This document shows, in pieces, positions 1 through 9,384 of a stretch of 41,696 nt of DNA. A program made the position numbers and the translations under genes. The stretch covers positions 1-41,696 of the forward strand of contig JAOPVX010000033.1 in NCBI GenBank assembly GCA_025965975.1, in the 5' to 3' direction. The DNA is from Mycobacterium sp. GTDB taxonomy: Bacteria > Actinomycetota > Actinomycetes > Mycobacteriales > Mycobacteriaceae. The notes under the pieces are model-generated. The model searched no databases. It was given only the letters and a program-made list of their open reading frames with translations, and was not told the origin of the DNA. The stretch's first letter is position 1. Each line of letters opens with the position of its first letter.

Positions 1-439
<439 letters not shown>

Positions 440-1351
440 GCCGTCGTTGAAAGCGAAATTCGCCTTCTAGTTGTGTGACAGCCCCGACTCACACGCAGGT
501 TCTTTGGTTTTGAAATTATTTGCTCCATTTGAAGCTGTTGGGACCGTACAAACCCATCGGCCCAAAGTCATATCCTGTGAAGGGTGTGTCGCGGATAGAT
601 CACGAGAAGATCACGGCCGCACCTGAGAATCGTCTGAGCAGGTCAGCGGTGCGTTTGACGCCCCCGCGGAATCCGAAGCCCCGGCGTGTCGGCGTGATTC
701 AAATCACGATCATTTTGTGACCTGGACCACCGGATTCTGGGATATATCGGCACCGAAATCGCCCATGTGACTACATAAATCACTGGTCAGGGGGCTTGAA
801 CTGCCGATCTCAGACGAGCGATTGCTGTCACGGAACTCGATGGATGGTGTCGTATACATAGCCGAAATCCGCTGTCCTCATGCGCTTTTCACTGATCGGC
901 GCATGTCGGTGGTTTGCGCTGACAGGGTGCAGCCGCCCCACCCGTCTAGACGTGCTGGCAACGACAGCGATTGATCCACAACGATTTTCGAGTCATACGT
1001 GCACTTGTCGCTCTACCGCGTATGGCAGCGGCGGCGGATGATCGCCTCCGCGGCCGGCCTCCTCACCCCTGGGATGCTCGAGAGTCGCAAGAAGCACCGA
1101 ACAAAGGGATGATTGGGGCTCCCAGCCCCATTCGTACCGTGACGAAATTGATGCTCACCAATCGCCGACCGGCATCAAATATGTTGTCATATAAGAGATT
1201 TCATGACCACGATCGGCGTCGGGGCGACCGCGAGCACAGATACCCATTGCCGATGGATTCGGCGTTTATCACGGCAATTTCTCGGTAAATTAGCTGCGCA
1301 GAAATATGCACGCTAAAAGGTCAAATACAATGGTTTCAATTAGCGAATTTG
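440..1351. other. Non-coding stretch of about 0.9 kb
   Basis: No convincing gene is visible. The short open frames here have poor codon use and no recognisable family. Base composition is visibly more AT-rich than the flanks, especially 1130-1350. It separates mobA from the rpf gene and must hold the rpf promoter. In M. tuberculosis the equivalent interval carries small hypothetical genes (Rv2451, Rv2452c), but nothing similar could be identified here. Confidence 0.5.
693..708. promoter_or_regulatory. CRP/Cmr-like palindrome
   Basis: CGTGATTCAAATCACG is a 7-bp inverted repeat with a 2-bp centre. It contains GTGA-N6-TCAC, the half-site spacing bound by CRP-family regulators such as mycobacterial CRP (Rv3676). 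It lies about 400 bp upstream of the rpf start. M. tuberculosis CRP is known to control rpfA, so a link to rpf expression is plausible but not shown by the sequence. Confidence 0.35.
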
Positions 1352-1942
1352 CTAGGCTATTTGCGGCGGGAGCGCGGTGCTGAGGTCGGCGGCCGTATTG
1401 ACGTTGGTCAACGACCGCTGCTCGTCCATCACGATCCGCTGGGTGTCCACGGTGTCCACCAGCGCACGCATGCTGCGCCCACCCGCCGCGACGAGCTCGG
1501 CGACGTGGTCAGCCAGTGAGGTGCGGTAGATCCCGGCCAGGTAGTGGTCGCGGCCGTCCCACGGCAGCACCACATCGGCGCCCAGACGCACCGCCGGACC
1601 CGCGAGTGAGTCGATCAGATCGGCATCGAGCAGTGGCATGTCCACCGCACACACGAATGCCAGCTCCAGTCCAGCGTCGGCGGCCGCCCGTAGCCCCCGC
1701 CCCGTCGCCAGCAGTGGACCAACACCGCGAACCTCGTCGCGTAACACCTCGGCCTCGAGTGTGGGCAGCGGTTGTCCCGGCGCCGCGATCACGAACACGG
1801 GCGAACACCGCGGGCGCACGATCGAAACCGTGTGCTCGACGAGCGTCGTGCCTTCGTACGGAAGATTCGCTTTGTCTCGGCCCATTCGGCGGGATGCCCC
1901 GCCGGCCAGAATCACTGCAGCAAGCGGCACGGGGGACGTCAC
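1352..1942 (-). CDS. mobA: Molybdenum cofactor guanylyltransferase MobA
   Basis: Transfers GMP from GTP to molybdopterin cofactor to make the guanine dinucleotide form used by DMSO-reductase-type enzymes; cytoplasmic. The N-terminal nucleotide-binding signature [14 protein letters not shown] lies at residues 12-25, followed by a Rossmann-like fold with the conserved CAVDMPLLD segment. The GTG start at 1942 gives 196 residues, the normal family length. It leaves 10 bp after korB, whereas an upstream start would run into korB. No strong ribosome-binding site precedes it, so translation may depend on coupling to korB. The mobA-korB-korA order matches M. tuberculosis Rv2453c-Rv2455c. Confidence 0.9.
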   Translation of the reverse strand: MTSPVPLAAVILAGGASRRMGRDKANLPYEGTTLVEHTVSIVRPRCSPVFVIAAPGQPLPTLEAEVLRDEVRGVGPLLATGRGLRAAADAGLELAFVCAVDMPLLDADLIDSLAGPAVRLGADVVLPWDGRDHYLAGIYRTSLADHVAELVAAGGRSMRALVDTVDTQRIVMDEQRSLTNVNTAADLSTALPPQIA

Positions 1943-1952
1943 GTCAGAGAGG

Positions 1953-3023
1953 TTAGTCGACGGTCCAGGTGTCCTTGCCGCGAAGCAGCGACTGCAGTGC
2001 AGCCGTGTCGTGCGGCTTTGCGTCACGCGCCGACGCGACCTGATTGCGCGCCGCATCGTCGTAGGTCGGCCTACTGACCTGGCGGAAGATGCCCATGACC
2101 ATGTGCTCGAGGTTCTGCTCGGACAGCCGGGACAGCGCGAACGCGTACGCCGGGTCGTCGATCTGCGCGTTGTGCACGACGATCTCGTCAGCCGACACGT
2201 CGGCGGTCTTGGCGACCTCGAGTCCGTAGCCGGACTTCACGACGCAGTACGCGCCGTCGGCACCGAATGTGATCGGCTCGCCATGGCTGACGTTGATCAG
2301 TCGCTCCTCGGCTCCTTCCTTGCGCAGCGCATCGAAGGAGCCGTCGTTGAAGATGGGGCAGTCCTGCATGATCTCGACGAGCGCGGCGCCACGGTGCTGG
2401 GCAGCACCTCGGAGAACCTCCGAGAGGCCCTTGCGGTCAGAGTCCAAAGCGCGACCGACGAACGTCGCCTCGGCGCCGAGCGCCAGCGACACCGGGTTGA
2501 ACGGGTAGTCCAGCGAGCCCATTGGCGTGGACTTGGTGACCTTGCCGACCTCAGAGGTCGGCGAGTACTGACACTTGGTCAGCCCGTAGATCCGGTTGTT
2601 GAAGAGCAGGATCGTAAGGTTCACGTTTCGGCGCAGCGCGTGGATCAAATGGTTGCCGCCGATCGACAAAGCGTCGCCGTCACCGGTGACGACCCACACC
2701 GACAGGTCTTCGCGCGCCAGGGCCAGCCCGGTGGCGACGGTCGGCGCACGGCCGTGGATGGAGTGGAACCCGTACGTTTCCAGGTAATACGGGAAGCGAC
2801 TCGAGCATCCGATGCCGCTGACGAACGCGATGTTCTCGCGGCGCAGTCCCAGTTCCGGCAGGAAGTTGCGGATCGTGTTGAGGATGACGTAGTCACCGCA
2901 GCCCGGGCACCACCGGACCTCCTGGTCACTGGTGAAGTCCTTGGCCTTCTGCGGCTCGTCAGTGGTGGGTACCCCACCGGTCCCGGGCGTCAACCCGAGA
3001 TCTACTCCGATCACGTCTGTCAT
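1953..3023 (-). CDS. korB: 2-oxoglutarate:ferredoxin oxidoreductase subunit beta
   Basis: Thiamine-diphosphate-binding subunit of the KG:ferredoxin oxidoreductase, which oxidatively decarboxylates 2-oxoglutarate to succinyl-CoA and reduces ferredoxin. Seen in the 356-residue product: a cysteine pair WCPGCGD (Cys39, Cys42), Cys73 in [12 protein letters not shown], and the ThDP/Mg motif [12 protein letters not shown] (residues 114-125) with the downstream NN pair (142-143), then Cys151. These are the expected Fe-S and ThDP ligands. The ATG at 3023 overlaps the korA stop by 4 bp (ATGA), so the two subunits are translationally coupled. In mycobacteria this enzyme supports an alternative TCA-cycle route. 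Confidence 0.95.
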   Translation of the reverse strand: MTDVIGVDLGLTPGTGGVPTTDEPQKAKDFTSDQEVRWCPGCGDYVILNTIRNFLPELGLRRENIAFVSGIGCSSRFPYYLETYGFHSIHGRAPTVATGLALAREDLSVWVVTGDGDALSIGGNHLIHALRRNVNLTILLFNNRIYGLTKCQYSPTSEVGKVTKSTPMGSLDYPFNPVSLALGAEATFVGRALDSDRKGLSEVLRGAAQHRGAALVEIMQDCPIFNDGSFDALRKEGAEERLINVSHGEPITFGADGAYCVVKSGYGLEVAKTADVSADEIVVHNAQIDDPAYAFALSRLSEQNLEHMVMGIFRQVSRPTYDDAARNQVASARDAKPHDTAALQSLLRGKDTWTVD

Positions 3024-4966
3024 GCGTTAGCTCCCACGCCAGTTGTATCAGTTTCGACGGTAGCCGCCGCCAACCGTGCGAACTTGGCCTTGTCAATTTC
3101 CTTGTCGCCCAACGTCCCATCGAGGGCGGCATCGATGATGCCCTCGACCTCTTCGGCCAGGAAGGCCATGCCTTCCACCTTCGTCACCGACTGGACATCG
3201 ACCAGGAACTTGCCGCGCAGCAGCAGGGCGAGCTGGCCGAGGTTCATCTCCGGCAGCACGACGTTGGGGTAGCGACGCAGCACCTCGCCCAGGTTGGCCG
3301 GGAACGGGTTGAGATTGCGCAGCTGCGCGTGGGCGACCTTGATGCCCTTGCGTCGCGCGCGCCGGCAGGCCTCGCCGATCGGACCGTAGCTGCTGCCCCA
3401 GCCGATCATCAGCAGCTCGGCGTCGTCGGTCGGGTCGTCGACCTCGAGATCCGGTACGGCGATACCGTCGATCTTGGCTTGCCGCAGTCGCACCATCAGG
3501 TCGTGATTCTTTGGCTCGTAGGAGATGTTGCCCGAGCCGTTGGCCGCCTCCAGACCGCCGATGCGGTGCTCCAGACCGGGCGTGCCCGGGACGGCGAACT
3601 GGCGCGCCAGGGTCTCCGGGTCGCGAGCGTACGGCTGGAACGGCTCACCGGTCTTCGCGAACGTGTGGTTGATCGGCGCGTAGGTGGTCACATCGGGGAT
3701 GCTCCACGGCTCCGAGCCGTTCGCGATCGCGCCGTCGGACAGGATGATCACCGGGGTGTGGTAGGTCACCGCGATGCGCGCGGCCTCGACGGCGACGTCG
3801 AAGCAGTCGGACGGGGTCCGCGGTGCCAGCACCGCGACCGGCGACTCGCCATTGCGTCCGTACAGCGCCTGCAATAGGTCTGCCTGCTCGGTCTTGGTGG
3901 GCAGCCCGGTGGACGGTCCGCCGCGCTGCACGTCGATGACGATCAGCGGAAGCTCGGTCATCACCGCCAGACCGATCGCCTCGGATTTCAGCGAGATGCC
4001 AGGGCCGGAGGTGGTGGTGATACCCAGCGCACCGCCGTATGAAGCGCCGATGGCCGCGCCGATGCCTGCGATCTCGTCTTCAGCCTGGAACGTCAGCACG
4101 TTGAAGTTCTTGTGCTTGGACAGCTCGTGGAGGATGTCCGACGCCGGGGTGATCGGGTAGCTGCCGAGCACGACCCGAATGTCGGCGAGTTGACCCGCGG
4201 TGATGAGGCCGTAGGCAAGCGCGGTGTTGCCCGAGATCTGCCGGTACTCACCGGACTTCAGCTTGGCAGGCCCCACCTCGTACGTGCTGGCGAACGCCTC
4301 GGTGGTCTCGCCGTAGTTCCAGCCGGCCTTCAGCGCCAGCACGTTGGCCTCGGCCACGTCGGGCTTGCGACCGAACTTCTCGCGGATGAACGCCTCGCTG
4401 TGCTCCAGCTCGCGGCCGTACATCCAGGACAGCAGCCCAAGCGCGAACATGTTCTTGGCGCGCTGGCCGTCCTTCTTGGAGGCGCCGATGGACTCGACCG
4501 CGCCGAGCGTCAGCGTGGTCATCGGGACGGCCTGCACGACGTAGTCGGACAGCTCGTCGCTTTCCAGCGGGTTGGCTTCGTAGCCGACCTTCGCGAGGTT
4601 GCGCTTGGTGAACTCGTCGGAGTTGGCGATGATCAGCCCGCCGCGGGGCAGATCGGACACGTTGGCCTTGAGGGCCGCGGGGTTCATCGTGACGAGCACG
4701 TCGGGGCGGTCGCCCGCGGTAAGGATGTCGTAGTCAGCAATCTGGATCTGGAACGAGGAGACGCCGGGCAGCGTGCCCTGTGGCGCACGGATCTCGGCGG
4801 GGTAGTTCGGTTGCGTCGCAAGGTCATTGCCGAACAGAGCCGCCTCTGAGGTGAACCGGTCGCCCGTGAGCTGCATACCGTCGCCGGAGTCACCGGCAAA
4901 ACGAATGACGACCTTCTCGAGCTTCTGCCGCGTGCCTGGACTGGTGTCGTTGCCGTTCGACCCCAC
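3020..4966 (-). CDS. korA: 2-oxoglutarate:ferredoxin oxidoreductase subunit alpha (gamma-alpha fusion)
   Basis: Large subunit partnering KorB. The N-terminal gamma-type domain begins KLEKVVIRFAGDSGDGMQ (residues about 15-32); the pyrimidine-binding alpha domain follows, with GSYPITPASDILHEL, FQAEDEIAG and QRGGPSTGLPTKTEQADL; a C-terminal transketolase-like domain (LLMIGWGSSYGP) closes the protein. The GTG at 4966 is preferred over upstream starts because GGAAGGC precedes it and the product (648 residues, starting VGSNGND) matches the length and N-terminus of the M. tuberculosis protein. The open frame continues to 5143, so a longer form cannot be excluded. The 270 bp upstream should hold the operon promoter; no clear operator was found there. 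Confidence 0.93.
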   Translation of the reverse strand: MGSNGNDTSPGTRQKLEKVVIRFAGDSGDGMQLTGDRFTSEAALFGNDLATQPNYPAEIRAPQGTLPGVSSFQIQIADYDILTAGDRPDVLVTMNPAALKANVSDLPRGGLIIANSDEFTKRNLAKVGYEANPLESDELSDYVVQAVPMTTLTLGAVESIGASKKDGQRAKNMFALGLLSWMYGRELEHSEAFIREKFGRKPDVAEANVLALKAGWNYGETTEAFASTYEVGPAKLKSGEYRQISGNTALAYGLITAGQLADIRVVLGSYPITPASDILHELSKHKNFNVLTFQAEDEIAGIGAAIGASYGGALGITTTSGPGISLKSEAIGLAVMTELPLIVIDVQRGGPSTGLPTKTEQADLLQALYGRNGESPVAVLAPRTPSDCFDVAVEAARIAVTYHTPVIILSDGAIANGSEPWSIPDVTTYAPINHTFAKTGEPFQPYARDPETLARQFAVPGTPGLEHRIGGLEAANGSGNISYEPKNHDLMVRLRQAKIDGIAVPDLEVDDPTDDAELLMIGWGSSYGPIGEACRRARRKGIKVAHAQLRNLNPFPANLGEVLRRYPNVVLPEMNLGQLALLLRGKFLVDVQSVTKVEGMAFLAEEVEGIIDAALDGTLGDKEIDKAKFARLAAATVETDTTGVGANA

Positions 4967-5235
4967 TCGCCTGCCTTCCGCGATGTTTCCGGCGAAGTCG
5001 GCCGAGTCGCGGTCGGGGGACGCGCCGTCGATCGACATTCGCATGACTTTGATGTCACTGCCAGTACCGATTATTGCACTTCTCTTAGGCGAGGCTTTAC
5101 CCGACTCGCGGAAAACATGGGTGTAACCGCGGACCGAACACACTGCTCAGCGGATGTGCGAAGAGACGTCGTGAGACATAAGTGTGTTATTCGTCACGCC
5201 GTTAAGAATGTTATTTCTAAGGAAATGGTTACCGA

Positions 5236-6249
5236 TCAGTAGCACCAGCTAGGCAGGTTGTAGGGCGTGATGACCTGGATAGGGACTGGTCGCGACGGCT
5301 CGACCGGCAACGCTCCGCGTTCCTGAAGGACCAGACGCATCGCGAGCCGCGCATCGGCGCGCAGATCGTTGTGCAGCACCACCGAGATATGGCCTTCACG
5401 CAGCAGCCGCCGGTTATCGGCGTCCAGGTCGTGCGCGACAAAGACACGACACGGCCGACCGAGCCGTGCGAACGCGGCGACCGTTGCGGTGTTGCCACCG
5501 CCGACGGAGTAGACGGCCTCGACGTTGGGGTGTTTTTCCAGCGCCTCGAGCACCAGCCGCTCGTTGGTCGCGTCGATGCCGTCGCTGTCACTGACTTCGA
5601 CGATTGCCCTGCCCGAGCCGCGCAACGCCGAGCGGAACCCGACCTCCCTCTCCCCTTCGCCGCGGAACACCGTGCGGCTGAGCGTGATGAGCACATCGGA
5701 CGCCGCCTGCCCAAGCCACTGGTTCATCAGATACGCGGCCGTCACCCCCGCCCCGTGGTTGTCGATGCCGACGTAACCGCAACGCGTACTGGCCGGCACG
5801 TCGGTCGCGTACGTCACCACGGGCACGCCGCCGTCGACGAGGCGGTCGATGGCCTCGGCCACCTCGGGTTCGTTCTGCGCCTTGAGCACCACGCCGTGGC
5901 TGCCGCGAAGACGGCCAAGCGCGTCGACCATCTGCGTCGTCGAACCCGACTCCCACAGATGAAAACGTGCCCGCACATTGGCCGGCGCGAACGCCGGCAA
6001 CTCGGCCTCGACCGCGGCCCTGAAGGCGTCGGAGAACCGCTGCGGCGTCTGCATGACGACGTCGACGAGGTAGCGGCGGCCGTTGAGCCGCAGCTGGGCA
6101 CGCTGCTTGTCCAGGTCGGCGACGGCCTGCATGACCTCTGCCCTTGTGTTCTCGCGCACCCCCGGCCGCTGATTGAGGACACGGTCGACGGTGGCCTCGC
6201 TCAGCCCGGACTGCTGAGCGATCTCGCGGACCTTGTAGCGGTGCGGCAT
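5236..6249 (-). CDS. LacI-family transcriptional regulator
   Basis: Sugar-responsive DNA-binding regulator of 337 residues. The N-terminal HTH reads YKVREIAQQSGLSEATVDRVLNQ (residues 5-27, split by the turn at SGLS), with hinge helix around residues 40-60. A periplasmic-binding-protein-like ligand domain follows (VDVVMQTP, GVVLKAQNEPE, GYVGIDNHGAGVTAAYLM, VEAVYSVGGGNTATV). It is transcribed divergently from the oxygenase/dehydrogenase operon starting at 6324, only 74 bp away. It is therefore the probable local regulator of that operon, with a cyclitol or related sugar as effector (inference). The VDRVLN variant replaces the commoner VSRVLN. Confidence 0.9.
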   Translation of the reverse strand: MPHRYKVREIAQQSGLSEATVDRVLNQRPGVRENTRAEVMQAVADLDKQRAQLRLNGRRYLVDVVMQTPQRFSDAFRAAVEAELPAFAPANVRARFHLWESGSTTQMVDALGRLRGSHGVVLKAQNEPEVAEAIDRLVDGGVPVVTYATDVPASTRCGYVGIDNHGAGVTAAYLMNQWLGQAASDVLITLSRTVFRGEGEREVGFRSALRGSGRAIVEVSDSDGIDATNERLVLEALEKHPNVEAVYSVGGGNTATVAAFARLGRPCRVFVAHDLDADNRRLLREGHISVVLHNDLRADARLAMRLVLQERGALPVEPSRPVPIQVITPYNLPSWCY

Positions 6250-6323
6250 CCTTCACGTCCTGAGGTGTTTTTGATGGGTTTTTGCTGTTGAATGCGGCGG
6301 CAGTCACAGCAAGACTAGCTGCC

Positions 6324-7487
6324 ATGGCCGCACCCGTGCGCACGACATACCTACCGTGGATCGACGAGTCCGACTGCCGGCTCGACGACTTCCGCGCACA
6401 GGTGCTGCGCGACGCCGATCTCGCCGACTACCCGCTGGCGACCGATCTGCGAAGCAACGTGCTGGTTTACTCCGCAGCCACCGTCGGTGCCGCCGACCGC
6501 AGGACGCTGCAGTCCGAACTGATCCGGGCGCTGGCCGATGGGCCCGGCGTGGTGATCTTCGAGGACGCGTTCTCCGCCGGCGTGGTGGACCGGGCCAGCG
6601 AGGCGTTCTTCGCGATCATCGATGCCCAGCGTGCAACCGGCGATGCACCCGGCGACCACTTCGGCAAGCCCGGCGCCAACGACCGGATCTGGAACGCCGC
6701 GCAGAAGCTCGCGCTGCATGCCCCGCAGGTGTTCGCCGACTACTACGCCAACGATGCGCTTGCCGTCGCCTGCCAAGCGTGGCTTGGCCCACGTTACCAA
6801 GTCACCTCGCAGGTGAATGTCGTCAACCCCGGTGGCACACAGCAGGTTCCACATCGGGACTATCACCTTGGCTTCGTGCCCGCCGAGCATCTGGCCTGCT
6901 ATCCCGCGCACGTGCACCGCACATCTGGAGCGCTGACGTTGCAGGGTGCGGTGGCGCACTGCGACATGCCGCTAGAAAGCGGTCCGACGATGTTGCTGCC
7001 GTTCTCGCAGCGATTCGAGGGCGGCTACCTCGCGTTCAACCGGCCGGAGTTCATCGATTTCTTCGCCGAACATCATGTGCAGGTGCCGCTGACCAAGGGT
7101 GACGCGGTGTTCTTCAACCCGGCGCTCTATCACGGTGCGGGGTCGAACATTTCGTCCGACATCCGCCGGATCGCCAATCTGTTGCAGATCTCGTCGCCGT
7201 TCGGTCGCGCGATGGAGGCGCTGGATCGCACCGCGATGGTGCGGGCGATCTATCCCGCACTACTCGCGATGAAGGCGGCGGGCCGCCCACGGTCCGAACT
7301 GCTCAACGCTGTGGTGGCGACCGCCGAGGGTTACGCATTTCCCACCAACCTCGACAGCGACCAGCCGATCGGCAGCCTGGCACCGCCCAGTCAGGTCGAC
7401 ACCGTGCTGGCTGCCTTGGCCGACGACCACACCGCGGAACAACTCGACGTCGCGCTGCGCGACCAAGATGATCGGAGAAAGCCATGA
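6324..7487 (+). CDS. Phytanoyl-CoA dioxygenase (PhyH) family oxygenase
   Basis: Predicted Fe(II)/2-oxoglutarate-dependent oxygenase of 387 residues. The double-stranded beta-helix metal triad is visible: HRDYHLG gives His177 and Asp179, and ALYHGAG gives His270; a nearby Arg pair in SDIRRIANLL would bind the 2-oxoglutarate carboxylate. ATG 6324 is chosen because residues before it are low-complexity and no ribosome site precedes the upstream TTG at 6282; a short-leader transcript is possible. It is the first gene of a tightly packed operon and overlaps the next gene by 4 bp. Substrate unknown: the company of inositol-dehydrogenase-like enzymes suggests hydroxylation or deoxygenation of a cyclitol, a methylated inositol or another sugar derivative. 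Confidence 0.8.
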   Translation: MAAPVRTTYLPWIDESDCRLDDFRAQVLRDADLADYPLATDLRSNVLVYSAATVGAADRRTLQSELIRALADGPGVVIFEDAFSAGVVDRASEAFFAIIDAQRATGDAPGDHFGKPGANDRIWNAAQKLALHAPQVFADYYANDALAVACQAWLGPRYQVTSQVNVVNPGGTQQVPHRDYHLGFVPAEHLACYPAHVHRTSGALTLQGAVAHCDMPLESGPTMLLPFSQRFEGGYLAFNRPEFIDFFAEHHVQVPLTKGDAVFFNPALYHGAGSNISSDIRRIANLLQISSPFGRAMEALDRTAMVRAIYPALLAMKAAGRPRSELLNAVVATAEGYAFPTNLDSDQPIGSLAPPSQVDTVLAALADDHTAEQLDVALRDQDDRRKP

Positions 7488-8491
7488 CCACTCTCGGCGT
7501 AATCGGATTGGGCCGCATCGGCGCGTTCCACACCGACACGCTGTCCGGCCTCGATGGTGTCGACGGGCTTGTCGTCGCCGACGAGCGCCTCGACGTGGTT
7601 GCGGCCGTTGCTGCCAAACATGGTGCAAAACCGGCAGATTCGGTGGAGGAGCTGCTGGCATCGGGCGTCGACGGAGTCGTGGTCTCGGCCGCAACGCCCG
7701 CGCACGCCGAGTTGACGCTGGCCGCCGTACATCGCGGTCTGCCGACCTTCTGCGAGAAGCCCATCGCCGCGACCGCGGCGGAAAGCGCCAGGGTCGCCGA
7801 GGTGATCGCTCGCTCCGGCGTGCCGGTGCAGGTCGGCTATCAGAGAAGGTTCGACGCCGCATTCGCCGCCGCCAAGCGCGCGGTCGACGACGGCTCGCTG
7901 GGCCTGCTGCACACCGTCCGCAGCACCACCATGGATCCCGCTCCCCCGCCGATGGAGTACATCGCGGGTTCCGGTGGAATCTTTCGCGACTGCGCGGTCC
8001 ACGATTTCGATGTGCTCCGCTGGATCACGGGGCAACAGGCAGTCGAGGTGTATGCGACCGGCAGCGTGCAGGGCGACCCGCGGTTCACCGAGTACGGCGA
8101 CGTCGACACCGCCGCGGTGGTGGTGACGTTTGATCAGGGCACCCTTGGGTTGGTGTCGGCGGCCCGCTACAACGGCCGCGGGTACGACTGCCGGCTGGAA
8201 GTCCACGGCTTCCATGACACCGTGGTTGCCGGCTGGGACCAGGGCGCGCCGGTGCGGAATGTCGATCCGGACAACGAGTTTCCTGGCGGTCCGGCGCATC
8301 ACTTTTTCATGGATCGCTTCACCGACGCGTTTCGCGCCGAACTGACCGCATTCGTCGACGTGGTCAACGGCATCGCCGCCCCTGCGTGCACGGTGGCCGA
8401 CGCGGTCGAGGTCGCCTGGCTGGCGGAAGCCGCGACGGAGTCGTTGCAGCGCGGTGTCCCGGTACGGATCGAGGACGTGAGATCACAGTGA
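7484..8491 (+). CDS. Gfo/Idh/MocA oxidoreductase, inositol 2-dehydrogenase-like
   Basis: NAD(P)-dependent polyol dehydrogenase of 335 residues. The Rossmann motif GVIGLGRIG lies at residues 5-13. The family EKP motif (91-93) supplies Lys92, and RDCAVHDFD supplies Asp169 and His173, the Lys/Asp/His arrangement of characterised inositol dehydrogenases. The ATG overlaps the stop of the oxygenase gene (ATGA), and its own stop overlaps the next start by 4 bp. It resembles IolG but is clearly distinct from the iolG at 30169, so it probably acts on another inositol isomer (scyllo- or chiro-) or a related sugar acid. The exact substrate cannot be read from the sequence. Confidence 0.85.
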   Translation: MTTLGVIGLGRIGAFHTDTLSGLDGVDGLVVADERLDVVAAVAAKHGAKPADSVEELLASGVDGVVVSAATPAHAELTLAAVHRGLPTFCEKPIAATAAESARVAEVIARSGVPVQVGYQRRFDAAFAAAKRAVDDGSLGLLHTVRSTTMDPAPPPMEYIAGSGGIFRDCAVHDFDVLRWITGQQAVEVYATGSVQGDPRFTEYGDVDTAAVVVTFDQGTLGLVSAARYNGRGYDCRLEVHGFHDTVVAGWDQGAPVRNVDPDNEFPGGPAHHFFMDRFTDAFRAELTAFVDVVNGIAAPACTVADAVEVAWLAEAATESLQRGVPVRIEDVRSQ

Positions 8492-9384
8492 AAATCCTGA
8501 AGATCGCAGGCGCACCAATCTCGTGGGGTGTGTGCGAGGTGCCCGGGTGGGGGTATCAGCTCACCCCCCAACGCGTACTCGCCGAGATGCGTGATGTGGG
8601 GCTGGCGGCAACCGAACTGGGGCCCGAGGGCTTCCTGCCGTCCGATCCCGACGAGCTGACTGCCCTGCTGGATTCCTATAGTCTCAGCTGTGTCGGCACC
8701 TTCGCGCCGGTCCTGCTGCACGACGCCGGGCACGATCCGCTGCCCGACATCGCCGGCCCGCTCGACGCGCTGGTGGCATGCGGGGCCGACGTTCTCGTGC
8801 TGGCCGCGGCGACCGGCACCGACGGATACGACTCCCGCCCGACGCTCGACGACGGCCAATGGGCCACCCTGCTGGGCAATCTCGATCGGCTGGCCGCCGC
8901 AGCAGCGCAGAGGGGCGTGCTCGCGGTGCTGCACCCGCATGTCGGCACGATGGTGGAGACCCGTAGCGACGTCGACCGCGTGCTGGCCGGTTCGCAGATC
9001 AAGCTGTGCCTTGACACCGGCCACCTGTTGATCGGCGGCACGGATCCGCTGCAGTTGGCCCGCGCGGTGCCTGGCCGCATCGCCCACGCCCACCTCAAGG
9101 ACGTCGACGCCGCACTCGCCGCCCAGGTTCAAGCCGGTGAACTGACCTACACCGAGGCCGTACGTAAAGGCATGTACACGCCGCTCGGCGGCGGCGACGT
9201 CGACATCGCCGGGATCGTCACGGCATTGCGCGGCAACGGTTTTGACGGCTGGTTCGTAATGGAGCAGGACACCATCCTCGACGGCGAGCCGACCGATGAG
9301 AGACCGGTGCGCGACGTGCGGAGCAGCGTGGCCTATGTGCGCAGTATTTGTCAGTCCGCCGTGCCGCCTCCTATACCGGCATGA
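8488..9384 (+). CDS. IolE-like sugar isomerase/dehydratase, TIM barrel
   Basis: Xylose-isomerase-like TIM-barrel protein of 298 residues. The GTG at 8488 overlaps the preceding stop (GTGA), and residue 1 leads straight into the first beta strand KILKIAGAPISWGVCEVPG. The segments TELGPEGFLPSDPDEL, LHPHVGTMVE, CLDTGHLLIGG, HAHLKDV and VMEQDT match the metal-binding strands of inosose dehydratase (IolE). They parallel those of the iolE at 29252, of which this is a divergent paralogue. Following a dehydrogenase, it would most simply dehydrate or isomerise a keto-inositol or keto-sugar; the precise reaction is an inference. Confidence 0.8.
   Translation: MKILKIAGAPISWGVCEVPGWGYQLTPQRVLAEMRDVGLAATELGPEGFLPSDPDELTALLDSYSLSCVGTFAPVLLHDAGHDPLPDIAGPLDALVACGADVLVLAAATGTDGYDSRPTLDDGQWATLLGNLDRLAAAAAQRGVLAVLHPHVGTMVETRSDVDRVLAGSQIKLCLDTGHLLIGGTDPLQLARAVPGRIAHAHLKDVDAALAAQVQAGELTYTEAVRKGMYTPLGGGDVDIAGIVTALRGNGFDGWFVMEQDTILDGEPTDERPVRDVRSSVAYVRSICQSAVPPPIPA

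Noticed and set aside
1638-3272. A 544-codon plus-strand open frame opposite korB and mobA.
   Set aside because: Shadow of the high-GC antisense genes; the minus strand encodes korB and mobA with all family motifs.
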